From positions 1 through 8,670 of the forward strand of contig JALXES010000011.1 in NCBI GenBank assembly GCA_027069365.1: a DNA stretch of 8,670 nucleotides, read 5' to 3'. Position 1 is the first letter of the stretch. Every line of letters starts with the position of its first letter. The DNA is from Candidatus Moraniibacteriota bacterium. Lineage in GTDB: Bacteria; Patescibacteriota; Minisyncoccia; Moranbacterales; GCA-2747515. This document shows positions 1 to 6,112 of the stretch, one piece after another. The position numbers and the translations under genes are program-made. The notes below the pieces were generated by a model. It was not told where the DNA came from. It saw nothing but the letters and a program-made list of their open reading frames with translations, and ran no database searches.

Positions 1-1178
1 CTCAGCGTGTCGCCCGTGCGCGTATTCTTCATGCCAACGAGTGCGCCAATTTCACCGGCGCCCAGCGCTTCCACTTCCTCACGGGAGTTAGCATGCATGC
101 GCAAGATGCGTCCCACGCGCTCCTTCTTACCGCTTGATGCGTTCAGGATGTAGCTGCCGGATGTGATCGTACCGGAGTAGACACGGAAAAACACCAGCTG
201 TCCCACATAGGGGTCCGTCGCCACTTTGAACGCCAGCGCCGCCAGCGGCTCGTTGTCGTCCGCTTTACACTCAATGATCTTTGTCTCGTCGTCAACGGCA
301 GTGGCCTGTGCCGGCGGAATGTCTACCGGTGATGGCAAGTAGTCAATCACGGCATCCAGTACCAGCTGCACACCCTTGTTCTGCAGTGCCGTCCCGGTCA
401 AGACGGGATTCAGGTCACCGGCGATTGTAGCGGCACGCAGCGCTTTCTTCAGCTCTTCCACGCTAATGTCCTCACCGCCGAGGTACTTTTCCATGAGCTC
501 CTCGTCATACTCCACGATCTTCTCAATCATCTTCTCGCGCCACTCGCCGGCAACATCCTTCATCTCATCGGACAATTCACTCTCCACAACCTTCTCGCCC
601 ATCTGTCCGTCAAAGCGCACTTCTTTCATCGTCATCAAGTCCACGACACCCTCAAAGTCACCGCGTGCACCAATCGGATACTGGATTGCGACAGCGTTTG
701 GTGTCAGGCGGTCATAGATGGTCTGCAGCGCGCGCTCAAAGTCCGCACCTTCTTTGTCAATCTTATTGATGAAACAGATGCGCGGGACGTTGTATTTGTC
801 CGCTTGGCGCCACACCGTCTCGGACTGTGGCTCTACGCCCTCCTTACCGTCAAACACGACCACGCCACCATCCAGCACGCGCATGGAGCGCTCCACCTCC
901 ACGGTAAAGTCCACGTGTCCCGGCGTATCAATGATGTTGATTTGGTGCTTCTTCCAGAAACACGTCGTTGCCGCCGCCGTGATTGTAATGCCCCGTTCCT
1001 GCTCTTGCTCCATCCAGTCCATCGTCGCCTCACCCTCGTGCACCTCACCGATTTTGTGCGAGATGCCCGTGTAGAAGAGGATGCGCTCTGTCGTTGTTGT
1101 CTTGCCGGCATCGATGTGCGCGATAATTCCGATATTGCGCAGTTGTTCTATTGATGTCCGCGTGTTGTCCGTTGCCAT
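1..1178 (-). CDS. fusA: Elongation factor G, N-terminal part (cut by window edge)
   Basis: Translational GTPase that drives tRNA-mRNA translocation on the ribosome and, with RRF, recycling. The first 392 residues are present and the C-terminal part lies beyond the left edge (family length about 700). Seen: P-loop AHIDAGKTT at residues 20-28, switch I RGITIT near 62-67, switch [10 protein letters not shown] at 84-91 with the catalytic His at 88, NKID at 138-141, then the G' insert and the start of domain II up to about residue 392. The start ATG (1176-1178) gives a normal EF-G N-terminus ([21 protein letters not shown]). No Shine-Dalgarno is visible upstream, where the leader is AT-rich. It is the third gene of the str operon after rpsL and rpsG, 82 bp behind rpsG, with a long hairpin in that gap. 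Identification is certain from the GTPase motifs. Confidence 0.98.
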   Translation of the reverse strand, partial: MATDNTRTSIEQLRNIGIIAHIDAGKTTTTERILFYTGISHKIGEVHEGEATMDWMEQEQERGITITAAATTCFWKKHQINIIDTPGHVDFTVEVERSMRVLDGGVVVFDGKEGVEPQSETVWRQADKYNVPRICFINKIDKEGADFERALQTIYDRLTPNAVAIQYPIGARGDFEGVVDLMTMKEVRFDGQMGEKVVESELSDEMKDVAGEWREKMIEKIVEYDEELMEKYLGGEDISVEELKKALRAATIAGDLNPVLTGTALQNKGVQLVLDAVIDYLPSPVDIPPAQATAVDDETKIIECKADDNEPLAALAFKVATDPYVGQLVFFRVYSGTITSGSYILNASSGKKERVGRILRMHANSREEVEALGAGEIGALVGMKNTRTGDTL

Positions 1179-1208
1179 AGTTTTTTGTTAGTAATAGGTC
1201 TGAGAATA

Positions 1209-1253
1209 TCACAATACACAATTTCCACATACTGCAGAAATTGTGTAATGTGA
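1209..1253 (-). repeat. Long inverted repeat between rpsG and fusA
   Basis: Two 17-nt arms (1209-1225 and 1237-1253) are complementary except for one position, separated by an 11-nt loop. The core is CACAATTTC pairing with GAAATTGTG. It starts just after the rpsG stop and fills about half of the 82-bp gap. Neither strand has a T-run after it, so it is not a typical intrinsic terminator. In the mRNA it would form a stable hairpin about 30 nt before the fusA start. Possible roles are RNase processing, differential expression of fusA, or ribosomal-protein autoregulation. The role is inference; the dyad is seen directly. Confidence 0.75.
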
Positions 1254-1260
1254 CGTGTTT

Positions 1261-1728
1261 TTATGCAAAGTGTGCAAATGCCTTGTTGGCTTCCGCCATG
1301 CGGTGCGTCTCTTCGCGCTTCTTCATTGCCGCACCTTCTTTGTTTGCCGCAGCAATCACCTCCTGCGCAATACGCTCGGCCATCGGCTTGCCCTTCTGCT
1401 TGCGGCAGACGTCGCGAATCCAGCGCATTGCCAGTGTCTGACGGCGCTCGCCGGAGACCGGTACCGGTACCTGGTAGTTTGCCCCACCCACGCGGCGGCT
1501 TTTCAGCTGCACCACCGGCGAGACATTCTTGATGGCCTGCTCAAAGACGTTGAGCCCACCCTGGTTGGTCTTTTCGTGGATGATATCAAGTGCATCGTAG
1601 ACAACGCGCTCGGCAGTGGCGCGCTTGCCGTCAAGCATAATCATCCCAACAAAGCGCCCAATGAGGATGCTGTCGTACTTTGGATCTTCTTTCCAGTTTT
1701 TTGGAAACTGTCGTTTACGTCGTGGCAT
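1261..1728 (-). CDS. rpsG: 30S ribosomal protein S7
   Basis: Primary binding protein of the 3' major (head) domain of 16S rRNA, located at the E-site/decoding side of the small subunit. It has 155 residues, the normal bacterial length. The N-terminus MPRRKRQFPKNWKEDPKYDS followed by the DGKRATAERVVYDALDII segment is typical of S7. The SRRVGGANYQVPVPVSGERR segment (about 77-96) and the basic, Ala-rich C-terminal tail also fit. Start ATG at 1726-1728; no Shine-Dalgarno motif precedes it (upstream ...TTGTTTAGAACAT). Second gene of the str operon, 81 bp downstream of rpsL. In E. coli S7 represses this operon by binding the rpsL-rpsG spacer; whether that happens here cannot be told from the sequence. 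Stop is TAA. Confidence 0.98.
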   Translation of the reverse strand: MPRRKRQFPKNWKEDPKYDSILIGRFVGMIMLDGKRATAERVVYDALDIIHEKTNQGGLNVFEQAIKNVSPVVQLKSRRVGGANYQVPVPVSGERRQTLAMRWIRDVCRKQKGKPMAERIAQEVIAAANKEGAAMKKREETHRMAEANKAFAHFA

Positions 1729-1809
1729 ATGTTCTAAACAATAATAAATAGCGGGTTGTTAGTGCGGGCGTATCCCGTGCATTACACAGCAGCACGCCCT
1801 CAAATCAGT

Positions 1810-2223
1810 CTAGGCCTTTGGCTTCTTGGTGCCGTACTTGCTGCGGCCCTGTTTGCGTCCCTCTACACCGGCGCAGTCCAGCACGCCGCGCACCACATGG
1901 TAGCGCACGCCAGGAAGGTCCTTCACGCGTCCGCCGCGGATGAGCACGATGGAGTGCTCCTGCAGATTATGTCCCTCGCCACCAATGTATGCTGTCACCT
2001 CCATGCCGTTGGTCAGCCGCACACGGGCAATCTTACGCAGCGCAGAGTTTGGCTTACGTGGTGTGGTGGTGCTCACCTTCAGACACACGCCGCGCTTAAA
2101 CGGGCTCTGTGTCTTGACCGGCTTGTTCTTGAGCGTGTTAAACACAAACGTCATTGCCGGTGACTTGGATTTCTTTGATGCGCGCTTACGCGGCTTTTTT
2201 CGCAACTGATTGATTGTTGGCAT
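1810..2223 (-). CDS. rpsL: 30S ribosomal protein S12, long form, with Arg at the K43 position
   Basis: Decoding-centre protein of the 30S subunit that controls tRNA selection accuracy and contacts the streptomycin site. It has 137 residues. The start at [10 protein letters not shown] (ATG 2221-2223) is chosen by family alignment; an in-frame extension to 2286 exists but does not look like S12. Seen: a 13-14 residue insertion after the N-terminal basic stretch (about residues 21-36) as in long-form S12 proteins, the [13 protein letters not shown] loop (52-64), EGHNLQEHS, the [14 protein letters not shown] loop with the conserved Asp-102, and the C-terminal [10 protein letters not shown]. Arg-56 occupies the position that is Lys-43 in M. 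tuberculosis (mature K42 in E. coli), whereas the K88 equivalent (Lys-101) is retained. It has a good promoter and a long leader hairpin. First gene of rpsL-rpsG-fusA. Stop TAG. Confidence 0.98.
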   Translation of the reverse strand: MPTINQLRKKPRKRASKKSKSPAMTFVFNTLKNKPVKTQSPFKRGVCLKVSTTTPRKPNSALRKIARVRLTNGMEVTAYIGGEGHNLQEHSIVLIRGGRVKDLPGVRYHVVRGVLDCAGVEGRKQGRSKYGTKKPKA

Positions 2224-2256
2224 AGGAGATAAATGCGATAACTCAAATAATAAAGT

Positions 2257-2304
2257 GGTAGATTCTGGCTTTGTTTTCAGTAGCAAACAAAGCAGGCGTC
2301 TACC
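2257..2304 (-). promoter_or_regulatory. Structured leader hairpin of the str operon
   Basis: The rpsL 5' UTR contains a bipartite stem. The outer 6-bp stem pairs 2257-2262 with 2299-2304 (GGTAGA/TCTACC). A symmetric 5/5 internal loop follows, then a 9-bp inner stem (2268-2276 with 2285-2293; GCTTTGTTT/AAACAAAGC) and an 8-nt apical loop. It starts about 10 nt after the expected transcription start and ends about 33 nt before the rpsL ATG. No T-run follows, so it is not an attenuator of the usual kind. A stem with an internal loop is the sort of element that ribosomal-protein autoregulators bind; that role is inference. Confidence 0.7.
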
Positions 2305-2321
2305 GCGCCAGCACTTCTCAC

Positions 2322-2350
2322 AGTGTAGTGCAGTTCTTATCTCTTGTCAA
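2322..2350 (-). promoter_or_regulatory. sigma70-type promoter of rpsL-rpsG-fusA
   Basis: Minus strand: consensus -35 TTGACA (2345-2350), exactly 17 nt spacer, -10 TACACT (2322-2327). It lies between the M50 protease stop and rpsL and reads into the str operon. Expected start of transcription is near 2315, giving a leader of about 90 nt that carries the hairpin at 2257-2304. Confidence 0.8.
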
Positions 2351-2387
2351 TATACGCATGCGCTGACACCCGCCGCACGCAATGCAC

Positions 2388-3092
2388 TTAGAATGCAATG
2401 CTGAGAAAAAAGGCCTCAGCAATGCTTAACACGTAATTTAGCGGCTGCGGGAAGAGGAGGACGAGAGCAATGAGGATGAAGAAACCATACTGCTCCAAAG
2501 CAAACTGTGTACGTGGTGACAGCGGCACGAGTGCATAGAGGAGTTTTGACCCATCCAATGGCGGAATTGGCAAAAGATTAAAAATGCCCAGTAATACGTT
2601 CCAAAAAATAGCAATAATGCACAGCAAGAAGATGATGCTGCTCAGGGAGCCGGAAATAGCCTGCGCCAACACTGACCAGTCAGACCGAAAGACGCCGGCA
2701 ATGATGACACCTTTCACCGCTTCGGCAACCGGCAGAACACGTGCAATGAGCGCAGCGGCAAGCGCAAGCACAAAATTTGTCGCCGGCCCACTCAGAGCAA
2801 CAAGCACCGGACCCCACGTGCGATTACGCAAATTGCGCGGATCAAACGGTACCGGTCTGGCCCACCCAAACGCGAACGTGAAGTGTGATGCTATCAACAT
2901 CACGGCCGGCAAGAGCACCGAGCCAATGGGATCAATGTGACTTCTGGGGTTCAGCGTCAGACGCCCGGCGGCAAGCGCTGTCCGGTCACCCAGTCGCAGC
3001 GCCGCAAGTCCGTGCGCAATCTCGTGGAGAATGATGGAATACAGCAAAATAACAAGATAGAATGCAATAATAACCGTTGTGTGAATATCCAT
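2388..3092 (-). CDS. Site-2-protease-family zinc metalloprotease (peptidase M50)
   Basis: Intramembrane zinc protease of the M50/S2P family, YwhC/SpoIVFB-like minimal type, acting in the cytoplasmic membrane. It has 234 residues, normal for the compact subfamily with no PDZ domain. Seen: an N-terminal membrane helix (about 6-22) leading directly into the zinc-binding HEIAH at 23-27; LTLNPRSHIDPIGS at 45-58; AFGWARPVPFDP at 74-85; GPATN at 102-106; a further membrane helix at about 152-171 followed by NLLPIPPLDGSK at 172-183, whose Asp-180 is the expected third zinc ligand; and a C-terminal hydrophobic helix (about 203-222). All catalytic residues are present, so it is probably active; the substrate is unknown. 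It lies between the surface-protein gene and the str operon, with its own extended -10 promoter. Only a weak GAGAG precedes the ATG. Stop TAA. Confidence 0.93.
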   Translation of the reverse strand: MDIHTTVIIAFYLVILLYSIILHEIAHGLAALRLGDRTALAAGRLTLNPRSHIDPIGSVLLPAVMLIASHFTFAFGWARPVPFDPRNLRNRTWGPVLVALSGPATNFVLALAAALIARVLPVAEAVKGVIIAGVFRSDWSVLAQAISGSLSSIIFLLCIIAIFWNVLLGIFNLLPIPPLDGSKLLYALVPLSPRTQFALEQYGFFILIALVLLFPQPLNYVLSIAEAFFLSIAF

Positions 3093-3187
3093 ATGTCACT
3101 ACTCTCAAAAAAATCACTAGCGGAAGCCGCAGCTGCTGACACGACAAAAATCGTGCTGTACAGTTTCTGACTCTCCCGCTGTCACGC

Positions 3188-3196
3188 ATTATACCA
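3188..3196 (-). promoter_or_regulatory. Extended -10 promoter of the M50 protease gene
   Basis: Minus strand TGGTATAAT: a perfect -10 TATAAT (3188-3193) with the TG of an extended -10 one base upstream (3195-3196). No good -35 is seen at the usual distance, which extended -10 promoters tolerate. It lies just downstream of the terminator at 3238-3270 and gives a 5' UTR of about 90 nt before the start at 3092. Confidence 0.65.
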
Positions 3197-3237
3197 CACA
3201 CGCCACCGTATCATACACACAGAGTGTCTGACAACAC

Positions 3238-3270
3238 AAAAACCGGCATAGTCGACATCTGCCGGTTTTT
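3238..3270 (-). terminator. Bidirectional intrinsic terminator after the surface-protein gene
   Basis: Perfect 11-bp inverted repeat AAAAACCGGCA / TGCCGGTTTTT (3238-3248 and 3260-3270) with an 11-nt loop containing GTCGAC. Because the arms are A-rich and T-rich at their ends, a GC stem followed by a T-run is present on both strands. On the minus strand it ends the surface-gene transcript and isolates the M50 promoter. A competing 6-bp pairing (3257-3262 with 3271-3276, ATCTGC/GCAGAT) would disrupt one arm. Confidence 0.88.
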
Positions 3271-3284
3271 GCAGATTTACCCGC

Positions 3285-3401
3285 ATGATGCCAAGGCATC
3301 ATATGCAGGAACCTCTATGCGTCACACGCGTACATGAGGTGTCTGCGCCATTCACCCACAATTATCTTCTTCATACGGTGTGCATGACCGATGTGATAAT
3401 T
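3285..3401 (-). other. Structured 3' UTR of the surface-protein gene
   Basis: The 177 nt between the surface-gene stop (3448) and the terminator hold no supported ORF but several dyads. One is a 42-nt hairpin at 3360-3401 (AATTATC/GATAATT outside, CATaCGGT/ACCGATG inside, 7-nt loop). Another is at 3311-3340 (ACCTC/GAGGT outside, ATGCGT/ACGCGT inside). A third is the near-palindrome 3285-3302 (ATGATGCC aa GGCATCAT). They lie in series before the terminator. They may protect the mRNA 3' end or be a processed small RNA; neither is shown. Confidence 0.5.
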
Positions 3402-3447
3402 GCTAGCACAGACACTCTCTTGCGCATGTGTATGGGAGGGTCCTCAC

Positions 3448-5982
3448 CTATACAGCATGTCGCATACGCTTGCGACGATAGAAGTACAAGATAAATCCAG
3501 TCGTCAGCGCAGCCAAAATGATGCTGATGACCGTACCGGGACCTGTTGCCGGTGCTACTGCGCCACGATAGCCAAAGTCTGCTTTTGTGTGCTTGTCATT
3601 GTCGCCCTTCAAGCGAACTTTGGTGCGGCTATCAAGCTTTCCATCCGGATCGTATGTCTGGTACAGTGCGCTGATATCCTCACTCTTGACCACTACGCGG
3701 TACGTCCCGGAGCAGAGCTCTTTGAATTTGTAGCGACCCTTACTGTTCGTTGTGTCTTTGTACACCTTATTCCCCTTGTAGAGCCAGACACGCACGCCGG
3801 GAATGCCCTGTTCACCGGCATCTTGCTTGCCGTTGGCATTCTTGTCATTCCAGATCGTGTTGCCGATTGAGCCGCTGCACTTCTTCTTGCCCTTTTCTTC
3901 CTTTGGCTCCTCAGATGGCGTCGGCGGCTGCACAACAACCGGCGGCTTACCCTTTACATTCACCTTTGTCGTGTCACTGGCATCTACCGATGCATTTGTG
4001 TTGACTGCTTTTGCCGTTACCTTGGCTGTGTTGACATAGGATGCAGATGCAGCCGTTCCCGTACATATGTAGGAGAATTTCTCATTTGGATCAAATGTAT
4101 CTCCGTCATACTTTGCCTTGGTTTGTGCTGCACTCATGGCACACCCCTTCGCAACCGCGTCCGTGATGACAACATCCTTGAGTGCCGCATTACCGGTGTT
4201 TGTGACCGTAATTGTGAACTTTGCTGCTTTCCCCTCATCAACAGTCTGTGTGTCATCACCATTGTCCGCATCATTCTTGTTGATGCTGATTGCCGGCGCA
4301 TTATTTACCGTCACATTGGTGTCATCACTATCACTTACTTTCTGACCACCAATTGTTGACTTGCCCGTGACACTTGCTGTCGTGCTGTGTGACTTCACAA
4401 CATTTGCCTCTGTGCACGTATAAGTAAACTTCTCGCCCGGATCAAATGTATCACCCGGATACTTCGCCTTGGTCTGCGCTGCGGAGCGGTTACAATTTGG
4501 TGATTTTGCATCGGTAATCACCACATCTGTCAGCGGTGAAACGCCTGTGTTTGTCACCGTAATGGTGTATGTTGCTGTACCACCTTCATTGACCTTTTGC
4601 GTGTCGTCGTGGTTGTCGTTGTCATCCTTGACAATTTTAATTGCCGGCGCATCCTTGACAGTTACATTGGTACTGTCACTGTCTGAAACGTTCGCTGCGT
4701 TGTTCACGGGCTTTCCTGTGACACTCGCCGTTGACCCGTGTGATGCTGTGACGCCTGTCTCTGTGCATGTGTACGTAAAACTCTCCCCCGGGTCAAATGT
4801 TGTGCCATTGTACATATTGACCGTCTGCGCTGCAGAGCGCTTGCAGTTTGGTGACACCGTGTCATCTACCACAACATTCGTTAGCGACACCTTGCCTGTA
4901 TTTGTCACAACAATCTTGTATACTGCCGTACCATTGTGTGCGACCTGCTGCGTGTCATCATGGTTGTCATTATCATTCTTATCAATCGTGATAGCTGCCG
5001 TTTCCGTCTTGCACTGCGCGCTGCACCCGTCATTGTTTGTCGTGTTGCCGTCATCGCACTGCTCACCACGCTCTACTTTGTTGTTGCCGCACACTGGCTG
5101 CGTCTTTAATGCGCTACAACCAGAACTATAGCCACCGTTGCTTCCGATACATGACCATATCCACCCCTCTGCATTTGGATCATCTTGAACAAACGTACCA
5201 CTCTCTACAGCAGATGGTGTACCACTGGAACACAAATTACTTGTTGGCTTGCTGTCAAATGTTTTGCCGTTGGCGCTGCCGCACTGACCGTTGACCGGAT
5301 TTAACTTCTTCGGTGCGCTACAACTTACACTATTACCACCATTGCTGCCGGAACATCCCCATCGCCATTTGCCATTTTCAAAGCGAAAATCAAAAGAATC
5401 TCCTCTGCTGCATAGATTTGATGTCGGTGCGCTGCTTACCGCCTTACCATTAGCGCTGCCGCACTGACCGTTGACCGGGTCAGCAAGGCGCACGAATTGC
5501 ACGCACGTCGGCATCAAGCTATTCGGGCTGGATGTGTCAGGATACGCGGTGTGCTGTGCCACAATCTGTGTTGCATCACGTGACACCGTCAGTGAATTGT
5601 TTACCACACCGGACCACACGGCAGAATTCACATAGTCCTGCAGGTCCTGTGTGCGATTTGACTTGGCAATCAAGCTTCCGTCGTAGAGCTCTATGTGATA
5701 GTACTCCTTTGGCTGGCTGACTTGATCACGCCAATCATACCCATCTGAGGATGCGAGGGACACCTTATACTTCCCTGCCGGCAGTGAAATTGATTTAACT
5801 TGTCGACTGGCGTCATAGCCCCATGCTGAAACAAGACGCTTGTCAAATTTCACGATTGTGCCACCGGAAAACGGACACTGCGCCCCCGGATAGACACCAC
5901 CCGTCGCCAGGGACGTTGACGGCACCGCCATCGTGACAATCGCAACTGCCAGTGATGCAAACGCACTGATAAACCTGTACAT
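3448..5982 (-). CDS. Secreted, envelope-anchored repeat protein (DUF11 repeats, SdrD-like B domain, sortase-like tail)
   Basis: 844-residue cell-surface protein, probably an adhesin or stalk-like structural protein. Order seen: signal peptide 1-26 (hydrophobic 5-20, cleavage after SLA); unrecognised domain about 27-168; two cysteine-rich repeats starting VNGQCGSANGK at 170 and 230, each with W-C-G-S-N-G-G and a final Cys; a Myxococcus-type Cys repeat 297-324 (CGNNKVERGEQCDDGN...DGC..QC); three DUF11/TIGR01451-type repeats at exact 117-residue period (331, 448, 565), each opening with an acidic Asn/Asp run and carrying two aligned Cys (380/406, 497/523, 614/640); a Pro/Glu/Lys linker 678-701; an SdrD-B/Cna-B-like domain 704-806 with a calcium-loop-like NDKNANGKQDAGEQGIPG; APATG at 810-814, a membrane helix about 817-835 and basic tail RRKRMRHAV. 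The last three resemble a cell-wall sorting signal. No Shine-Dalgarno precedes the start. Stop TAG. Domain calls are by eye; the function is inferred. Confidence 0.9.
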   Translation of the reverse strand: MYRFISAFASLAVAIVTMAVPSTSLATGGVYPGAQCPFSGGTIVKFDKRLVSAWGYDASRQVKSISLPAGKYKVSLASSDGYDWRDQVSQPKEYYHIELYDGSLIAKSNRTQDLQDYVNSAVWSGVVNNSLTVSRDATQIVAQHTAYPDTSSPNSLMPTCVQFVRLADPVNGQCGSANGKAVSSAPTSNLCSRGDSFDFRFENGKWRWGCSGSNGGNSVSCSAPKKLNPVNGQCGSANGKTFDSKPTSNLCSSGTPSAVESGTFVQDDPNAEGWIWSCIGSNGGYSSGCSALKTQPVCGNNKVERGEQCDDGNTTNNDGCSAQCKTETAAITIDKNDNDNHDDTQQVAHNGTAVYKIVVTNTGKVSLTNVVVDDTVSPNCKRSAAQTVNMYNGTTFDPGESFTYTCTETGVTASHGSTASVTGKPVNNAANVSDSDSTNVTVKDAPAIKIVKDDNDNHDDTQKVNEGGTATYTITVTNTGVSPLTDVVITDAKSPNCNRSAAQTKAKYPGDTFDPGEKFTYTCTEANVVKSHSTTASVTGKSTIGGQKVSDSDDTNVTVNNAPAISINKNDADNGDDTQTVDEGKAAKFTITVTNTGNAALKDVVITDAVAKGCAMSAAQTKAKYDGDTFDPNEKFSYICTGTAASASYVNTAKVTAKAVNTNASVDASDTTKVNVKGKPPVVVQPPTPSEEPKEEKGKKKCSGSIGNTIWNDKNANGKQDAGEQGIPGVRVWLYKGNKVYKDTTNSKGRYKFKELCSGTYRVVVKSEDISALYQTYDPDGKLDSRTKVRLKGDNDKHTKADFGYRGAVAPATGPGTVISIILAALTTGFILYFYRRKRMRHAV
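3949..4992 (-). repeat. Three tandem DUF11-type repeats within the surface gene
   Basis: Three coding repeats of about 351 bp each, starting at residues 331, 448 and 565. The spacing of 117 codons is identical between copies. Shared blocks include the VTNTG strand, the SAAQT.. block, TFDPGE.F.Y.C and a closing D.T.V.V strand. Copies 2 and 3 keep a stretch of identical protein (SAAQTKAKY.GDTFDP) and also resemble each other at the DNA level, so they look like the more recent duplication. Confidence 0.85.
5273..5478 (-). repeat. Direct repeat of 26 identical bases within the surface gene
   Basis: The segments 5273-5298 and 5453-5478 are identical over 26 bases and 180 bp apart. They encode the start of the two cysteine-rich modules (VNGQCGSANG). 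Amino acid similarity extends beyond the identical DNA, so this is the conserved core of a module duplication. The identical stretch would permit slippage or recombination that deletes or adds one 60-codon module. Confidence 0.8.
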
Positions 5983-6004
5983 AACATTGTATTTATGGAT
6001 TTAC

Positions 6005-6065
6005 ACACCACCGTTCTTTGGTGTGAAGAACGGCGTACATTTGTATATGTCTATGAAACATGTAC
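6005..6065 (-). promoter_or_regulatory. Structured leader of the surface-protein gene, with competing hairpins
   Basis: Read on the minus strand, the 5' UTR first has a weak stem (6060-6065 with 6035-6040, ATGTAC/GTACAT type). It is followed by an 8-bp hairpin CCGTTCTT/AAGAACGG (6026-6033 with 6011-6018) whose 7-nt loop contains ACACCA. That ACACCA can instead pair with TGGTGT immediately downstream (6019-6024 with 6005-6010). The two stems share sequence and are mutually exclusive unless a strained pseudoknot forms. The whole element ends about 22 nt before the start codon, in a leader with no Shine-Dalgarno. The pairing is seen; a regulatory role is inferred. Confidence 0.55.
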
Positions 6066-6077
6066 ATTACTGTGTGT

Positions 6078-6107
6078 AGTATACCATGTTTTCTAAAACA
6101 TGTGCAA
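6078..6107 (-). promoter_or_regulatory. sigma70-like promoter of the surface-protein gene
   Basis: Minus strand: -35 TTGCAC (6102-6107), 18-nt spacer, -10 TATACT (6078-6083). It begins just 6 bp past the uvrC stop codon (6113-6115). Expected start of transcription is near 6071, giving a leader of about 88 nt. The spacer is filled by the dyad at 6085-6102. Confidence 0.7.
6085..6102. promoter_or_regulatory. Operator-like palindrome inside the surface-gene promoter spacer
   Basis: CATGTTTTctAAAACATG: perfect 8-bp half-sites around a 2-bp centre. It sits exactly between the -10 and -35 boxes and overlaps the last -35 base. The half-site AAACATGT recurs as an extra direct copy at 6056-6063 in the early leader. 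The 2-bp centre is too short for a good RNA hairpin, and no T-run follows, so a protein-binding operator is more likely than a uvrC terminator. The regulator is not identifiable here. Confidence 0.55.
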
Positions 6108-6112
6108 CACAC

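Noticed and set aside
2224..2286. N-terminal extension of S12
   Set aside because: MPTINQL at 2223 is the universal S12 start; the extension runs through the leader hairpin.
2356..2385. Terminator for the M50 gene
   Set aside because: A bulged 7-bp stem (GCATGCG/CGCaATGC) is present just after the stop, but no T-run follows; read-through into rpsL is possible.
4469..5131. 220-codon open frame on the plus strand
   Set aside because: It lies wholly antisense to the surface gene and its regular repeats mirror the DUF11 repeats; no ribosome site or promoter.
3949..5480. CRISPR-like or satellite array
   Set aside because: The repeats are long, in frame, and encode known extracellular modules; spacing and content do not fit CRISPR.
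6085..6102. Terminator for uvrC
   Set aside because: The dyad has a 2-nt centre, no GC-rich stem and no T-run; its placement between -35 and -10 boxes fits an operator better.
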